A stretch of 64,000 nt of DNA. Source: Lates calcarifer. Taxonomy: Eukaryota; Chordata; Actinopteri; Centropomidae. Shown piece after piece: positions 53,101 through 63,670 of this stretch (its first letter is position 1; every line of letters starts with the position of its first letter). The DNA is taken from NCBI RefSeq assembly GCF_001640805.2, contig NC_066848.1, forward strand, positions 8,509,526 to 8,573,525, in the 5' to 3' direction. The position numbers were made by a program, and so were the translations under genes. Under the pieces are notes generated by a model, which did not search any database, was not told the origin of the DNA, and was given only the letters and a program-made list of their open reading frames with translations.

Positions 53101-54619
53101 TACACTCTTAGTGTGGGTGACTAATAGCTGCTGTCCTCCAACCTGATAGACAATGTTCGGAATATGTGATCGGGGTGCGGTTTGGTCCAATATTAAAAAT
53201 CTGATTGGTTCTTCCCACCGAAAAAAAACCTGTCCAGCAGTCCTTACAGGTGGCAGACACCTAATCAAATGTTCCAGTTGTGGGTGTCAGTGCACTTTAC
53301 AAGCATCTGCAGGGGCTGAACACAATAGCACATACACCTGCTAAATCGAATGCAATTACATGCAGTGGCATTGCAACAAATAACAGATTTGAGAAGCTTA
53401 GAAAATTCAGGTAAGGTTATTTTTAAGGCAACGTTTGTGATGGAGTATCCCAACCAAGGGTATTTTCTTACCTTAGGGGGTACTTCTGCAGTTGTCAGGG
53501 GGTACATGGAAAGATTATAGAATTACTCAACTAATTTATTTTAAAAGCTCTATGCTGAAATTGAGCGTCCATGAAAACTATGTCAACAACCAAGTTGGCC
53601 AAAAGTAATAGATAAATGGCTTAAAGATACTGGAGCTAACTGTAATCAACAAATAGTTGAAATTGTTAGATACAAGTAGGATCTGTGTAAACAGATGAAA
53701 TATTTAAGTCATACAAAAAAAGCTACACATAGTGGATAAACTATTGGAGTACTTCAGTTTTGGTAGTAGTAGTTTTCATACAAATGAAAACTTGACCAAG
53801 GCAACCTAAGCACTGACAGTTAAACTGTATGAAAAAATATGGTAAGAATATCTGCTATTATAGCATTAATAGCATCATCCAGTTTATGATTCATTCATAA
53901 GAACACATTTTGTAACATAAGAGTGGTGTAGTTGAGAGGGCATTTGAGTTCATCTGATTGGACTGTGGGGGTACATCTGAAACACAGGGTTGAGAGACTG
54001 ATGATTGGATGCCACAATGTTGTTGTTGATTACATTGTCTGCGCTCCCTGTATGCATCAGCCTAACACAGTTATCATAACAGGCAACTTGTATCAGTTCT
54101 ACCAGCACTGAAGTAAGGTTGCTGCTGCCACAACTGGAGGGTATCTGAGATTAGATTTGCTGTGTTCAATTTTGTGCTGCGATGTCGCAAGAACACAAGA
54201 TGATTATTTTCTGAAAATGTCATTTTGATTTGCAAATGAAGTGCTTTGAATCAAATTAGTTTGTCTTGATTGGGTTTGTTCATGTGGGACATGTATTGAT
54301 TCTGCATTCAGGGTGTTAATATGCTTTTATATTTGTGATTATATTCCCACCTGCCGTTCTTTCTCTATCTGTGGCTTATCTGTATCTGTGTGTGAAGCAT
54401 TTATCTAAACACCTTGTCTTATTACACATACTACTCAAGAATACTACAGGTTTGCTGACATATATCTTCCAAAATTCAAGTTTTCTCAAGCTCTGGGAAA
54501 TATCTGTCAGCTTTGCCTGCCAACTTTTCTCTTTTTGATCTTTCCTCTCCTCTGTCTTCCTTCTGTTACAGCTGTCTTGCCTCTAGCTTAGTGTTGACTG
54601 TATTCTTTGGCTCCCGTAG
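48923..54619 (+). other. Intron between the cassette exon and the RING-CH exon
   Basis: A 5.7-kb stretch, donor gtgggt and acceptor ggctcccgtag (a pyrimidine-poor end). The cassette reading frame runs on for eight codons and stops at 48945-48947. It contains an (AC)n microsatellite at 50094-50130 and a 15-bp direct duplication (aatacactcttag-like) near 53085-53111. Nothing else is supported. Confidence 0.75.
50094..50130. repeat. (AC)n microsatellite
   Basis: About 18 AC units followed by aaac units. Confidence 0.95.
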
Positions 54620-54800
54620 GATTTGTCACTGTGAAGGGGATGACGAGAGTCCTCTGATCACACCATGCCACTGCACGGGGAGCCTGCGCTTCGTCCACCA
54701 GGCCTGTCTACAGCAATGGATCAAGAGCTCCGACACTCGCTGCTGTGAGCTCTGTAAATATGAGTTCATCATGGAGACCAAGCTCAAACCACTTCGTAAG
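54620..54800 (+). CDS. marchf8: marchf8 RING-CH exon, residues 76-136
   Basis: Acceptor ctcccgtag|G and donor GTAAG|gtaaaa; 181 nt starting with the last base of Arg76. With Cys75 from the previous exon it completes the C4HC3 zinc finger: Cys75, Cys78, Cys92, Cys94, His102, Cys105, Cys118 and Cys121. Trp109 sits in the [10 protein letters not shown] segment expected at the E2-binding face. All eight ligands are present, so the ligase should be catalytically competent. The sequence is almost identical to mammalian MARCH8 ([19 protein letters not shown]). The domain recruits a ubiquitin-charged E2 at the cytosolic side of the membrane. The exon ends [10 protein letters not shown], leading into the membrane-proximal helix. 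Confidence 0.97.
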
Positions 54801-55819
54801 GTAAAACACAGTTTGAATGGGTACATATTTGTCTGAAGTGGAACATAGAGTCAATTAATGCCCATGTTTATTAGTTCAGTCTCAGTTAATAAATTCAGGC
54901 TGTTGCTGTCCCAACTAAACTCACTCCTTTGTTATGAAGCTGAAAATGCCGAAAGCTTTCTCCAATCTGTCACACAGATAACACAAGCATGACACTGAGC
55001 TTTGAAGCTGTTCTCATATGCACAACTTGTTGGGGTTGGGGGGGTGATTCATTTCAAATGGTTTAGAGGCAGTACACTTCCATTAAAGGCTCTTATCAAT
55101 CACTGTGGCCTGAAGATAGCAGGACACTCTTAATTAAAATTCCTCCACCCTTCATTAGCTGCACAAAAGGCCTTAAACAAATGCTCTGCTGTTAATAGCT
55201 TCTGAATCCCACTGGTGAACGCTGAAGTTGCTTGTGTGTGAGCGCGCAAAGAAATTCAAGATGAGATGAGGATGTCGGTCTCGGTATGAAGTGTTTATCA
55301 AAGGATGCTTGGTTTCATCATTTCATACCCGCCTCTGGTCCAAGTGACCCTGTAATCGTGCTGTTTCATCACTGAAAACATCACTAACGCATTTGGATGT
55401 TGGGAGAGCCTCTACAGCTTATATGCTTGACATTGTATTTTGTGTTTTCTTTGTATCGCTGGGCTCATTTCCTGATACATTGTGCAGCCGGCGACAGACA
55501 GGGTGCTACAGTGTTAACTGAACTGGCTGGCAGGCAGCAGGGTAGCTGGCCTCTGTGTGCCCATTGCTGCATGCCACTTTTCTTCTCTATCTTACTCACC
55601 CTGCCAAGAACCCTTATGTAGCATTGGATCTTGATCACAGTAGCTGAATGCTCTTCATCAAATATTTAGATCACTCTGAGCTGCTCCAAAAAAACGGCCA
55701 ACACTTAAGGTGTTAAGTGTGTGTGTTTGAAAGCATACTTCCTTGTTTCTGCATAAATGCATCACGTGTGCCCCTTTTTGACCTCCTGAAATGTCCCTCC
55801 TTTATCCTCTCCATGGCAG
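54801..55819 (+). other. Intron between the RING-CH and TM1 exons
   Basis: A 1.0-kb intron, donor gtaaaa and acceptor ctccatggcag. I see no repeat or other element in it apart from a short G-rich run near 55036-55044. Confidence 0.85.
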
Positions 55820-55955
55820 TGGGAGAAGCTACAGATGACGGCGAGCGAGAGAAGGAAGATCATGTGTTCGGTCACCTTCCATGTCATCGCCATCACCTGC
55901 GTGGTGTGGTCGCTCTATGTTCTCATCGACAGAACGGCAGAGGAAATCAAACAAG
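55820..55955 (+). CDS. marchf8: marchf8 TM1 exon, residues 137-181 plus one base
   Basis: Acceptor ccatggcag|TGG and donor ACAAG|gtcagc; 136 nt, phase 0 in and phase 1 out. It encodes the amphipathic linker [14 protein letters not shown], then the first membrane segment (about residues 150-172, [18 protein letters not shown] core) and the start of the lumenal loop, DRTAEEIKQ. The sequence is nearly invariant in MARCH1/8. In this family the transmembrane segments select substrates. The loop then continues straight into GILEWPFW if exon 60011 follows. Confidence 0.96.
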
Positions 55956-56768
55956 GTCAGCACAGACTCAGGCACACACACACATACACATAAGCATTAA
56001 CATAACGGCATTGTCTGGTGTTAGATGTGGTGTTGTGTTCATCCATTCATCCACAATTTCCCACTGTCTCTAAGTCATTGATGTACAGTATTTAGCGACA
56101 AATCTGCATAAGTGTAGTATTATCTCAGTGGTGTGAGTACTGAGTGCAAATAGTGTGAAATGTTCTCAAAGATTAGAACATATGTGGGAGTAATTCACTT
56201 GCAGGAGCTCAGTGGGCATCAAAGTCGGGGCTGAGACTGAACAAATGTGTAGAAGAGTTTTTTTTGTCTGTGAGTTTTTTGGACTTTCAGTTCAAGTCAG
56301 TTCACTTTGATTTTAGACCTGTAGTCCATAAAAGAGAAAGCTGAGAGATAAAAGTAAAGAAGAAAAGAGATTTAAAAGTAGATATTTACATTTATATTCT
56401 CCGATCCAGTTAGAGTTAGATTGAAATTTTCAAAGGTTATTATTGAAAAGTGAGGTGATGTTCATTCCTGCTTGTTAAAAGGGGTTAGGACAGGTTTCAT
56501 GAGTGTGCTGTGAATTGAAATGACGGTCAGTTTGTGGTTGATCTTAGTTTTAAAGGAAAGAATGTAGTCAACAAAAGGTCCTCACAAATAAAATATTTGT
56601 TTTTCTGACTGTGTGCATGGATTATCAGCTTATGTGTGTCCCAGAAAGGTGCAGCAGCAGTAGTTAGTAGCAGTTTGGCACATAATTGTGGCAAAGACTG
56701 GGCACAGCAGCTAAAAAGTAAATAGAACATACAGTGATGTTAATATTTTATTTCTGTAAAGCAATTAA

Positions 56769-57300
56769 AAAGGAATAGTTTAAATCTTACTTTCTTTCCA
56801 AGAGTTACATGAGAAGATTGATACAGCTCTCATGGCTTCATGCTAAATATGAAGCTCCTACTAGCACCACGAAGGCTGACTAATTAGCACACTATTTAAA
56901 GTTTGTTTACTCTGTACAAAAAACAGAAAGTGTAAAAGCAGTGTGGTTACCAGAGGTATCATGTGCCAGACTATTTCCTGGCAGGTATCAGTCACTTTCT
57001 AGTGTCTTGTCTTCACTGTTAGGTTGCCAGGCAACTAACTGAGACATTTTTATTCAGATTAAACAAACAAGATATAACTTGTAAGTGAGCTTAGTGAGCT
57101 TTTGAAGAGTGGGCTGGTAGATTTTTGTTACCTTCAGACAGCTGTTTCCTCCCGTTTCCAGTCTTTGTGCTGAGCTAAGCTAACCTGCTGCTGCCTGTGG
57201 CTTCATATTATGCTTACATCTTATGAGAGTGGTATCAATCTCCTCATCAAAGCTTTGGAACCAATTTAAAGATATTTCCTAAAATGACAAACTATTTCTT
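56769..57300. mobile_element. Foldback/MITE-like element with long inverted repeats, copy 2
   Basis: The left end reads aggaatagttta, then gagaagattgatacagctct, catggcttcatgctaaatat and gaagct. The right end, reverse-complemented, reads aagaaatagtttgtcatttt, aggaaatatc, then gaggagattgataccactct, cat and, after a short gap, gcataatatgaagcc. The two ends are thus long imperfect inverted repeats of about 90-120 bp. The middle has ttagcacactatttaaagtt and tgccagactatttcctggca. No transposase is encoded. I know this layout from perch-like fish genomes. Copy 1 is at 45655-45962. Confidence 0.75.
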
Positions 57301-58193
57301 AAAAGAATTTGGGGGCACTTCTCGCTGACACCACAGCTTGTGTTCACTCTGTTTCCTGGCAAAGAAGGCTGTTTTGGCCCATGATAAGCTTTCAGCTTTT
57401 GTCACCATTTTTTCGCAATATTATGTGAATGTGCCAACCTGGAACCTGCTGCTGACTATGGACTGTAAAAACTGCAGGCAATAATCCAGCAAATAGTCAG
57501 AAGGGCATTATGATCTGTTAAAACTGCAGAATAACAGGAACAAAAGAAGACTTAGAGTTTCTCTTTAGTGGCCTCTAGAGCCCGTGCTCCTCCTTACATT
57601 GGTCCTGACCAAAGAGATCTGAAGCCCTTAGTTATGGAAAGAATGACGCCACCACCCTCAGAGTGCTGTGCACTCACTATCAGGGATAAAAATGGAGAAA
57701 GCACTTTTAATGACGAGCTGTTGTAACATCCGGTGGCACGTCGTCCGCTGCCACTCATTCCTCTCTGGCATATTTGGTGCTTCTGAGACAGTGTACAGAT
57801 GGAAGAGCAGGCTGTGCCTGTTTAGCCAACCTGATGATTCAGACTTGTTAGAGTCCCTGAGGGCTGTCAGGTTCAATCACCATGGTGATGCCAAATAGTT
57901 CCTCGCCATTACTGGTTGTCCTCTGCCAAGTCTCACAGAACCACAGTTATGTTTTTTCTCTCAGTTTGCTCACAGATTATAGCAAATTAGATCTAATGTA
58001 CCTTGAAATGTATTTTAATGTTTACTTTGATTTGTATAGCAGATTTAACATGTATGATTGCATGATAAGTTACATCCTAAAGTGTGCAACTGTAATATTT
58101 GACTTAATTTAAATTTCTGGCTTTGCCTTTTCTGTCAATCTGTTTGTGTGCCTGTGGTAATACATGAAACTTACACTCTCTTCACTCATGCAG

Positions 58194-58208
58194 CCGGAAA
58201 AATCCCAG
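58194..58208 (+). CDS. marchf8: Candidate 15-nt microexon of marchf8 (five residues)
   Basis: CCGGAAAAATCCCAG is flanked by a good acceptor (tctcttcactcatgcag) and a consensus donor (CAG|gtaaac). With phase 1 in and phase 1 out it adds Ala-Gly-Lys-Ile-Pro between KQ and GILEW, giving EEIKQAGKIPGILEW instead of EEIKQGILEW. Mammalian MARCH8 and MARCH1, as I remember them, carry four extra residues at exactly this point of the lumenal loop, so an insertion here is plausible. A 15-nt open, phase-matched piece between two good sites can also occur by chance in a 4-kb intron. Confidence 0.4.
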
Positions 58209-59035
58209 GTAAACATTTCAAGTTTGACCTTTTGACTTTCAAGTTGTGTTCTCCCTGTCAGCCTTTCTGTCAGCTGTATCCAGTTCTTTTCCAACTGCAC
58301 TTCACTCTCCCTTTCCTTCCCTTTTTTGCCTTGATTTCAGGATAGAGATAATAATTCTTCACCCTTAAAGGCTGGTTATATTCAGACCACCTCACTGAAT
58401 GTTCCAACCTAATGAACACAGACAGACACACAGTCGAGGAACACACTGTGATTTATTTTTTTTCTGTTATATCGTGGCTGAGAGTTTTGATTAAAACAAA
58501 CCTCACTGACACATTGAGTGCATAAGAGGAAACAGGTGCACTGGTTCAGCCAGCTGCTCTGCCTTTAAAAAAAAAAAAACAGGACCTATATTCACCAGAA
58601 CCAAGTCATGAACAGAGGAAGTGCTCCACAGTAAAAAAAAAACAACAAAAAGATCTCATGTATTGATCGTCAGATGAATTTATTAACAGTCAAGAGGTTT
58701 CATTTTGTTTTTGTTTTTGGAGATCCCTTTTCTGCCTCCCAGTTTTTGTTTTGAATGATGCTGCAGCTTGTTACAAATATTTACACTTCCCAAAACTGTA
58801 CATTTTTCATGCTTTGAGCATTACATTTCAGGGGTTAGTAATTTGCAGAAATGCTGCAACTGCCTCAGGGGCCATTGCAATGATTTGCACACTTTAGAAA
58901 ATTAACTACAATTCACATACTGAATATTACTGCTAACCATTTCGTAATGCCTGCTGTGGTGTGATAGTTTATTTAAGTGTTGTTGTTCCCACTTTTCAAA
59001 AAGTTGATTGTTTCTTGTTGTTACATACAATTATT

Positions 59036-59205
59036 TTGGGGGGCATTTTGTGCCTTTATTTGACAGCAACATGGGAGAGATGTCAGGAAATGAGAAGAGA
59101 GGTTTGGGGAATGACATGCTACAATGGTTCCCGGCCACACATGGACATTGTGGTTCATGGTCAGTGCCTGAACCCCTACGCCACCAGGCTGCCCCCATTT
59201 GTTTC
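59036..59205 (+). repeat. SINE-like teleost dispersed repeat
   Basis: The stretch reads like a degenerate copy of a fish repeat: gcctttatttgacagcaaca, tgggagagatgtcaggaaat, gagaagagaggtttggggaa, tgacatgctacaa, and ends in ctacgccaccaggctgcccc, reminiscent of the tRNA-like end of such elements. It encodes no protein. Family and limits are from memory and uncertain. Confidence 0.5.
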
Positions 59206-60010
59206 TATTCATATCGGTGCAGTATGAAAACCAAGTTGCAGACTAGAAGCCTGCTTGAGTTAGATAATTGCCACAGATAACCAATTTCCCACAATGACCT
59301 AATACATTCAGAAATATTCAAAGGACAGCCACTGCCATATAAACAATACAGCAAAATCTGTGATGGTAGACACATTTATACTTCATTATGCTATATATAT
59401 GGCATCTTATGGCCCAACCATACTGCATTGCCACAGAATAATAAAACAATTTTGACTAAAATAAACAGGATATTCACTATCTCAAGCAAGTATCAAGTTT
59501 CAGGAATTTGATTCTCATACTGTATGGATTTTAATGAAAAAACACAATTAGATATCATATAGTATGCTGGAAAAAGGTCTGCAGTAATATCAAGTGTGCA
59601 GTACAAAAACATCAGTGTGGTCCTTGAACATTCGCCCACCTCTTTTAAAATATACAGCACATTGAAATGATATCCTGTCCATTTGTCTTCCATACAACAT
59701 GTATACTGCATTGTCTGATGGTTTCCCCACCCGCATACTGTCCTTGTTAAAGCATATTGTAGTCCAAGGTTGATCTGTTGAATGATTGACTGAGGTACCT
59801 GTTAAACTTGCAGCAGCTTATTGAGCCAGTCTTTTCCCTCCTGTTTTATTTGTACTTCAACATTTTTACCTTTTGACCTCCCTAGCTTAAAGAGTATACA
59901 TGAAGTACATGTATTAGACTGTAAATATTTTCTTTTTCTTTTTTTCCTGCAGGCTGGTCTATGTTTGACTTGTGCACATGTTTCTTTTGTGTCTGCTCTC
60001 TGTTCCTCAG

Positions 60011-60315
60011 GGATCCTGGAATGGCCTTTCTGGACCAAACTGGTGGTAGTGGCCATCGGCTTCACGGGTGGACTGGTGTTCATGTACGTCCAGTGCAAAG
60101 TCTACATCCATCTATGGAGGAGACTCAAGGCTTACAACCGGGTCATATACGTCCAGAACCGGCCAGACACGTGTAAAAAGCTGGTGCTGGAGAAGCCACC
60201 TCTTATGGAGCCGAGCCTGGAGAACAAGGAGGCTCTGGCCCCCACACAGTCAGACACAAACTCCTCCCAGTACACAGAGACAGAAGACTACAGTATGGAG
60301 GTGCTTCATGTCTGA
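60011..60315 (+). CDS. marchf8: marchf8 last coding exon, residues 182-282 and stop
   Basis: The acceptor is tgttcctcag|GG; the first two bases complete Gly182. It encodes ILEWPFWTK, the second membrane segment (about residues 191-213, [18 protein letters not shown] core) and a cytosolic tail of about 70 residues with [14 protein letters not shown], which holds tyrosine-based YxxV-type sorting motifs. The tail ends in an acidic [14 protein letters not shown] and TGA at 60313-60315. The SDTNSS segment and the EVLHV-like terminus resemble MARCH8 and differ from the MARCH1 tail, which is the main basis for the paralog choice. Confidence 0.96.
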
Positions 60316-60626
60316 CCACTCGGTCCATGCCATTGGTTGTCCTACTCAAACCACACACACAAAAAACATGCCCACAGTGACTGAGGAGCGACCAGACACT
60401 CCCCGTCCTCTGGTCCCAGACTGATCCACTGTCTTCATCTGGTCATTTTATGTTTCCAGAACTCCTTCCACAGAGACAGATGGACCATGACGATCTTCTG
60501 CTAGCCACATCTCTCCCATCAGACCTTATTCCTCCATCCACCTGTACCCTTGCCTCTTTCTTTTTCCTGGACTGGACTGTTTTTACTGACTTCTGTAAAT
60601 GTCTGAAGAGGCCTGGAGCATACTAA

Positions 60627-60628
<2 letters not shown>

Positions 60629-60668
<40 letters not shown>

Positions 60669-60710
60669 TCACACACACTCACACACGCACACACTTACAC
60701 ACTTACACAC
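60629..60710. repeat. (AC)n microsatellite in 3' UTR
   Basis: About 19 AC units run to 60667, followed by imperfect acacactcac/acacttac units. Being in the transcript, CA repeats can bind hnRNP L; that role here is inference. Confidence 0.95.
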
Positions 60711-61160
60711 TCTTGTATGTACACCTCTGGGAGAGCAGGACTGAGAGAAATAGACTCATAAACGGCTCCGGAGGTTTACACATCTCTGATGCGTGGTTTG
60801 TTTGCTTGTGGGTTTGTTAGATTTGCTCGTTTTTACCTCCTGTGAGTCTTGGGCTAACACCTCCGTGGATCAGTATGTAGCGCCGCGCATCGGATCTCGA
60901 TCTGGAACATTCCAGCCACTGCCATCTCTGTTGCTGTGGTCTGTCAAGTCTGCGCTGGTCTGGATCGGACCAGGCCTTGATCGGGACATGCATCGAAGCA
61001 CTTTTGTTTTTTAGTTCCCTCTCCCTAGTTCCTCTTTTTTTTTTTCTTTAATATGAATTGAATTAAGTCTTATATGTTGCACATGGAGGAGAGCACACTC
61101 AAACAAACTTGGAAATGTTGATTTCCTGTTTTATTTGATGTTGCATTTCTTCATACGCAC

Positions 61161-61185
61161 ATATACATATATATATATATATATA
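61161..61185. repeat. (AT)n tract in 3' UTR
   Basis: About 12 AT units with one interruption, lying 230 bp before the proximal poly(A) signal cluster. Confidence 0.9.
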
Positions 61186-61401
61186 AACCCTCCAATGGAT
61201 GACAAAAAAAGGAATTGGGGTTAAAAAATGGAATCATGAAAGAGACAATTGGGTGTTTAAGTCAAAACAGAAAAAATGGGTTTTGACTATGCCATGTCTC
61301 TTAGCAGATAGGGGAAAATCCAGCCACATGACTTCTCTACCCCAACATGAACTTTCTGAAGGCTTTGAGAATGTAAACTTTTTAAAAAATGTTTAAAAAA
61401 A

Positions 61402-61415
61402 AATAAATAAATAAA
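61402..61415 (+). terminator. Proximal poly(A) signal cluster (three overlapping AATAAA)
   Basis: AATAAATAAATAAA gives three overlapping canonical hexamers about 1.1 kb after the stop codon. T-rich sequence follows at about 61433-61440. It would give the shortest 3' UTR. Confidence 0.5.
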
Positions 61416-61687
61416 AGATAAAAAAACAAGATTTTTTTACTGGTCACAGGAAATTGCAAGAAAATTTCCATGTCCGTAACGAGAGCCTTCGGGCATAAAC
61501 ATTGTCGTTCATGTTTTTCTATCATGCGAATGACACAGTATTTACAGTGTGATATTCCATGTGCAGTTTTTAATATGTTGATTTGTTTGCTTAGTCATGG
61601 GATATGCCTTGAGAAATCTGCAGCTGCCTATTTTCAGTCTGTCCTCCCATCGCTTCCACTGTGCAGGCAGTGCATTAATTGATCCCA

Positions 61688-61693
61688 AATAAA
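61688..61693 (+). terminator. Poly(A) signal AATAAA
   Basis: A canonical hexamer followed within 10-20 nt by a gtgtggattttt GT/T-rich element, a good cleavage context. Confidence 0.5.
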
Positions 61694-62102
61694 CAGTGTG
61701 GATTTTTTAAAAATCAGGCAGACTGCTCAAAATAATCTTTAGGCTAATTTTTGCTCTGCACATCAAAACCCGCATATTTACAATCCACTTCTTTGGTTAT
61801 GTTAACACACTTTAAGCACAGAGGCTAAGGTGCTGAGCTTACTGAGCATCTCAGATGTGCAGAAATCTCAGTTTCAGTGAAAGTGTCTTGTTTCTTCTTT
61901 CTAGAGTTTCTCACAGGGTGGAGGATGTCTATTTTGGTATTAACCACAAGACAGCCAGCATGTTCTAGCTCATTTGATAAAGTGTTTTTCCTCACATCTG
62001 GCCTGATGTGGTTCACATGAGACAAATTGTTCCACCATTTTTATATCAACACAACATTTTCACTGTAGGTCATCACATTCATCAACAAACACATTATTTT
62101 GC

Positions 62103-62108
62103 AATAAA
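62103..62108 (+). terminator. Poly(A) signal AATAAA
   Basis: A canonical hexamer in gcaataaaag, with gttcatatgtttgct downstream as a weak GT-rich element. Confidence 0.3.
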
Positions 62109-62457
62109 AGAAATGCAATACGTTCATATGTTTGCTACCTGTGACAGATACTTAGTAAGCGGCATCACTCATCGATGAGCTGACTCTACTGCCACCTGCT
62201 GGTGTGAAGCTGAAGGTGCAGTCTGAGGCAGGCAGCAGCTGATTTCTGAGGGCGACCTGTTTATTGGGGCTTACAGTCATTGTAAGTGCTTTTGTGTACG
62301 TGGGAGCACAGCGATGCCAGGCTCATGTTGAGCCTCACAGCCATTCCAGCAACTCACACATTTTTTTTAAAAAAAAAACCTGTCTTTGATACCAGTATAC
62401 TGTCTGTGAACAACGATGGTCCAACTACATACCTGACAATTACTGCTCAGCAGCAGC

Positions 62458-62463
62458 AATAAA
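62458..62463 (+). terminator. Poly(A) signal AATAAA
   Basis: A canonical hexamer in gcaataaatg, followed by ggttttttttgc, a T-rich element at a suitable distance. Confidence 0.35.
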
Positions 62464-63646
62464 TGAAATCAGCGCTTTGGTTTTTTTTGCATACCGTACT
62501 TGTGTATATGCCCCATGGTGACTTGAGATCTGAAGTCTAATATAATTTTAATACGTAATATGAGCCAAGGGAGTTGTTGTGTGTCAAGTTGGATTAAGAC
62601 TTAGTTATGAGAAGCGTCTCTGAAACTTCAAAAACCCACGAGGCTCAGTGCAATTAGACAGATAAAAAGTGCAATTACCCTTTTGTTGTTATTCTGTTCT
62701 ATAGTTATGTACTGGTGTTTAATGTCCAGGGTATCCTCTGGGTATAAAAAGATTATTTCTTCATTTTGTGTTGTATTTATTTTTAAAAGAAAACAGAGTA
62801 CAATTTGTTCATTGAAAAACCCCTTTCATTAGTAATTTTATGCAACTTACACTTAGTCTTTTTTTTCCCAGGCATAAAAACCAGAGAATCACTTCCACTC
62901 TTTGTTTTGCACAGATTTGTCATTTAGATATTAGTATTGTAAAAAGCTTAATGTGAGTATCTGCTCCTCCTCCTCGCTTTTTTAAATTGCTTGTTGAATT
63001 TTGTTTTAAATATGCAGAATATAGACATTAACCACAGCATTACATGTTTTTCCACATGAAAACAACATGGAGTATTCAGATGCACAGTTTCCTTGTGATG
63101 GATTAAAGATGTGCTGTGGATTGTGCTCTTTGTTTTTTTTTTTTTTGTTTTTTTTACTTTCTACTCATAGGAGCTGGCTCCTTTCATGAAGTGTGAGACA
63201 GAGGTTTTGATGTAGTCCTGATGAAGATTGAGGCCACTTTAGGATGCTTTTACAAGCAGGCATGTTTCTTTCTGAGCTTTTTTTCCCCCCTTTCTTTCTT
63301 TTCTTTCTCTATCACCACTTCACAATCCCACTGAGCAGGATATGTACTGAGAGGGAAAGGCACTTTCTCAGCCCATTGAGTCTCGATTTTTCTGTCTCTT
63401 ACATTTTATCATGTCTGGGAATAGTGTAACTTGCATAAAGCTACATTTGTTTACTACTGACTGGACTTGAACATATATGACTGTTCCCCTGTCTTATGAT
63501 ATCATTCCACAAGTTTGTCTGTGAATTTTCTTTGGAATAGTAACTGTAAAGAATTTGGTAAAAGTACTTTTTAAGAAAATATTGATGTGTTTTCAGTTTA
63601 ATTTCCCATGTTTGAACAAAGTATGTAGAATTAAAAAGATCAACCA

Positions 63647-63652
63647 AATAAA
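63647..63652 (+). terminator. Distal poly(A) signal AATAAA
   Basis: The hexamer in ccaaataaaaatt is followed after about 20 nt by tgcttggtgtcttttccag, a strong GT/T-rich downstream element. It is my preferred gene end. Confidence 0.5.
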
Positions 63653-63670
63653 AATTAAGTTACTTTTAAT

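Larger units (their letters stand above)
55956..60010 (+). other. Intron between the TM1 and last exons
   Basis: A 4.1-kb stretch, donor gtcagc and acceptor tgttcctcag. It contains a foldback/MITE-like element (56769-57300), a 15-nt microexon candidate (58194-58208), a SINE-like repeat (59036-59205) and a very strong but out-of-phase acceptor at 59952. Confidence 0.8.
5103..63670 (+). other. marchf8: marchf8 gene, whole span seen in window
   Basis: Six coding exons with canonical AG/GT borders join in phase (96+51+80+181+136+305 coding nt) into a 282-residue protein. It is a membrane-anchored RING-CH E3 ligase. From family knowledge, MARCH8 sits in plasma and endosomal membranes and ubiquitinates cytosolic tails of membrane proteins such as MHC class II, CD86 and transferrin receptor, sending them to lysosomes. 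The choice of MARCH8 over its paralog MARCH1 rests on the N-terminus beginning MNMPLHQIS and a C-terminus ending in an acidic stretch and EVLHV, both close to mammalian MARCH8 as I remember it. The 5' limit is the first visible acceptor; any upstream noncoding exon is not identified. The 3' limit is a guess from the most distal poly(A) signal. With the optional exons, predicted products range from about 260 to 601 residues. Confidence 0.9.
60316..63670 (+). other. marchf8: marchf8 3' UTR (probable extent)
   Basis: No further coding sequence in frame follows the stop. The stretch is mostly A/T-rich with poly(A) signals at 61402-61415 (overlapping), 61688, 62103, 62458 and 63647. The last is followed by GT/T-rich sequence (gcttggtgtcttttccag), typical of a cleavage site downstream element, so the UTR may extend to about 63670. 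A (AC)n tract lies near its start and an (AT)n tract at 61161. A UTR of this length is plausible for MARCH8; the true end needs transcript data. Confidence 0.55.

Noticed and set aside
59953..60010. A very strong acceptor (pyrimidine-rich, ending cctgcag at 59952) that could extend the last exon upstream by 58 nt
   Set aside because: It requires a phase-0 donor, but the TM1 exon ends in phase 1. The joined frame would read out of the ILEWPFW frame. The acceptor at 60010 keeps the frame.
5204..60315. Assignment as marchf1 instead of marchf8
   Set aside because: The N-terminus MNMPLHQIS and the C-terminal tail with SDTNSS and EVLHV fit MARCH8. MARCH1 has a different N-terminus and a tail ending differently. 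Exon 37978 alone (NEKPLGHSASRS) would not discriminate.
60068..60424. 118-residue ORF overlapping the last marchf8 exon in another frame
   Set aside because: Shadow of the true coding frame; no domain and no start support.
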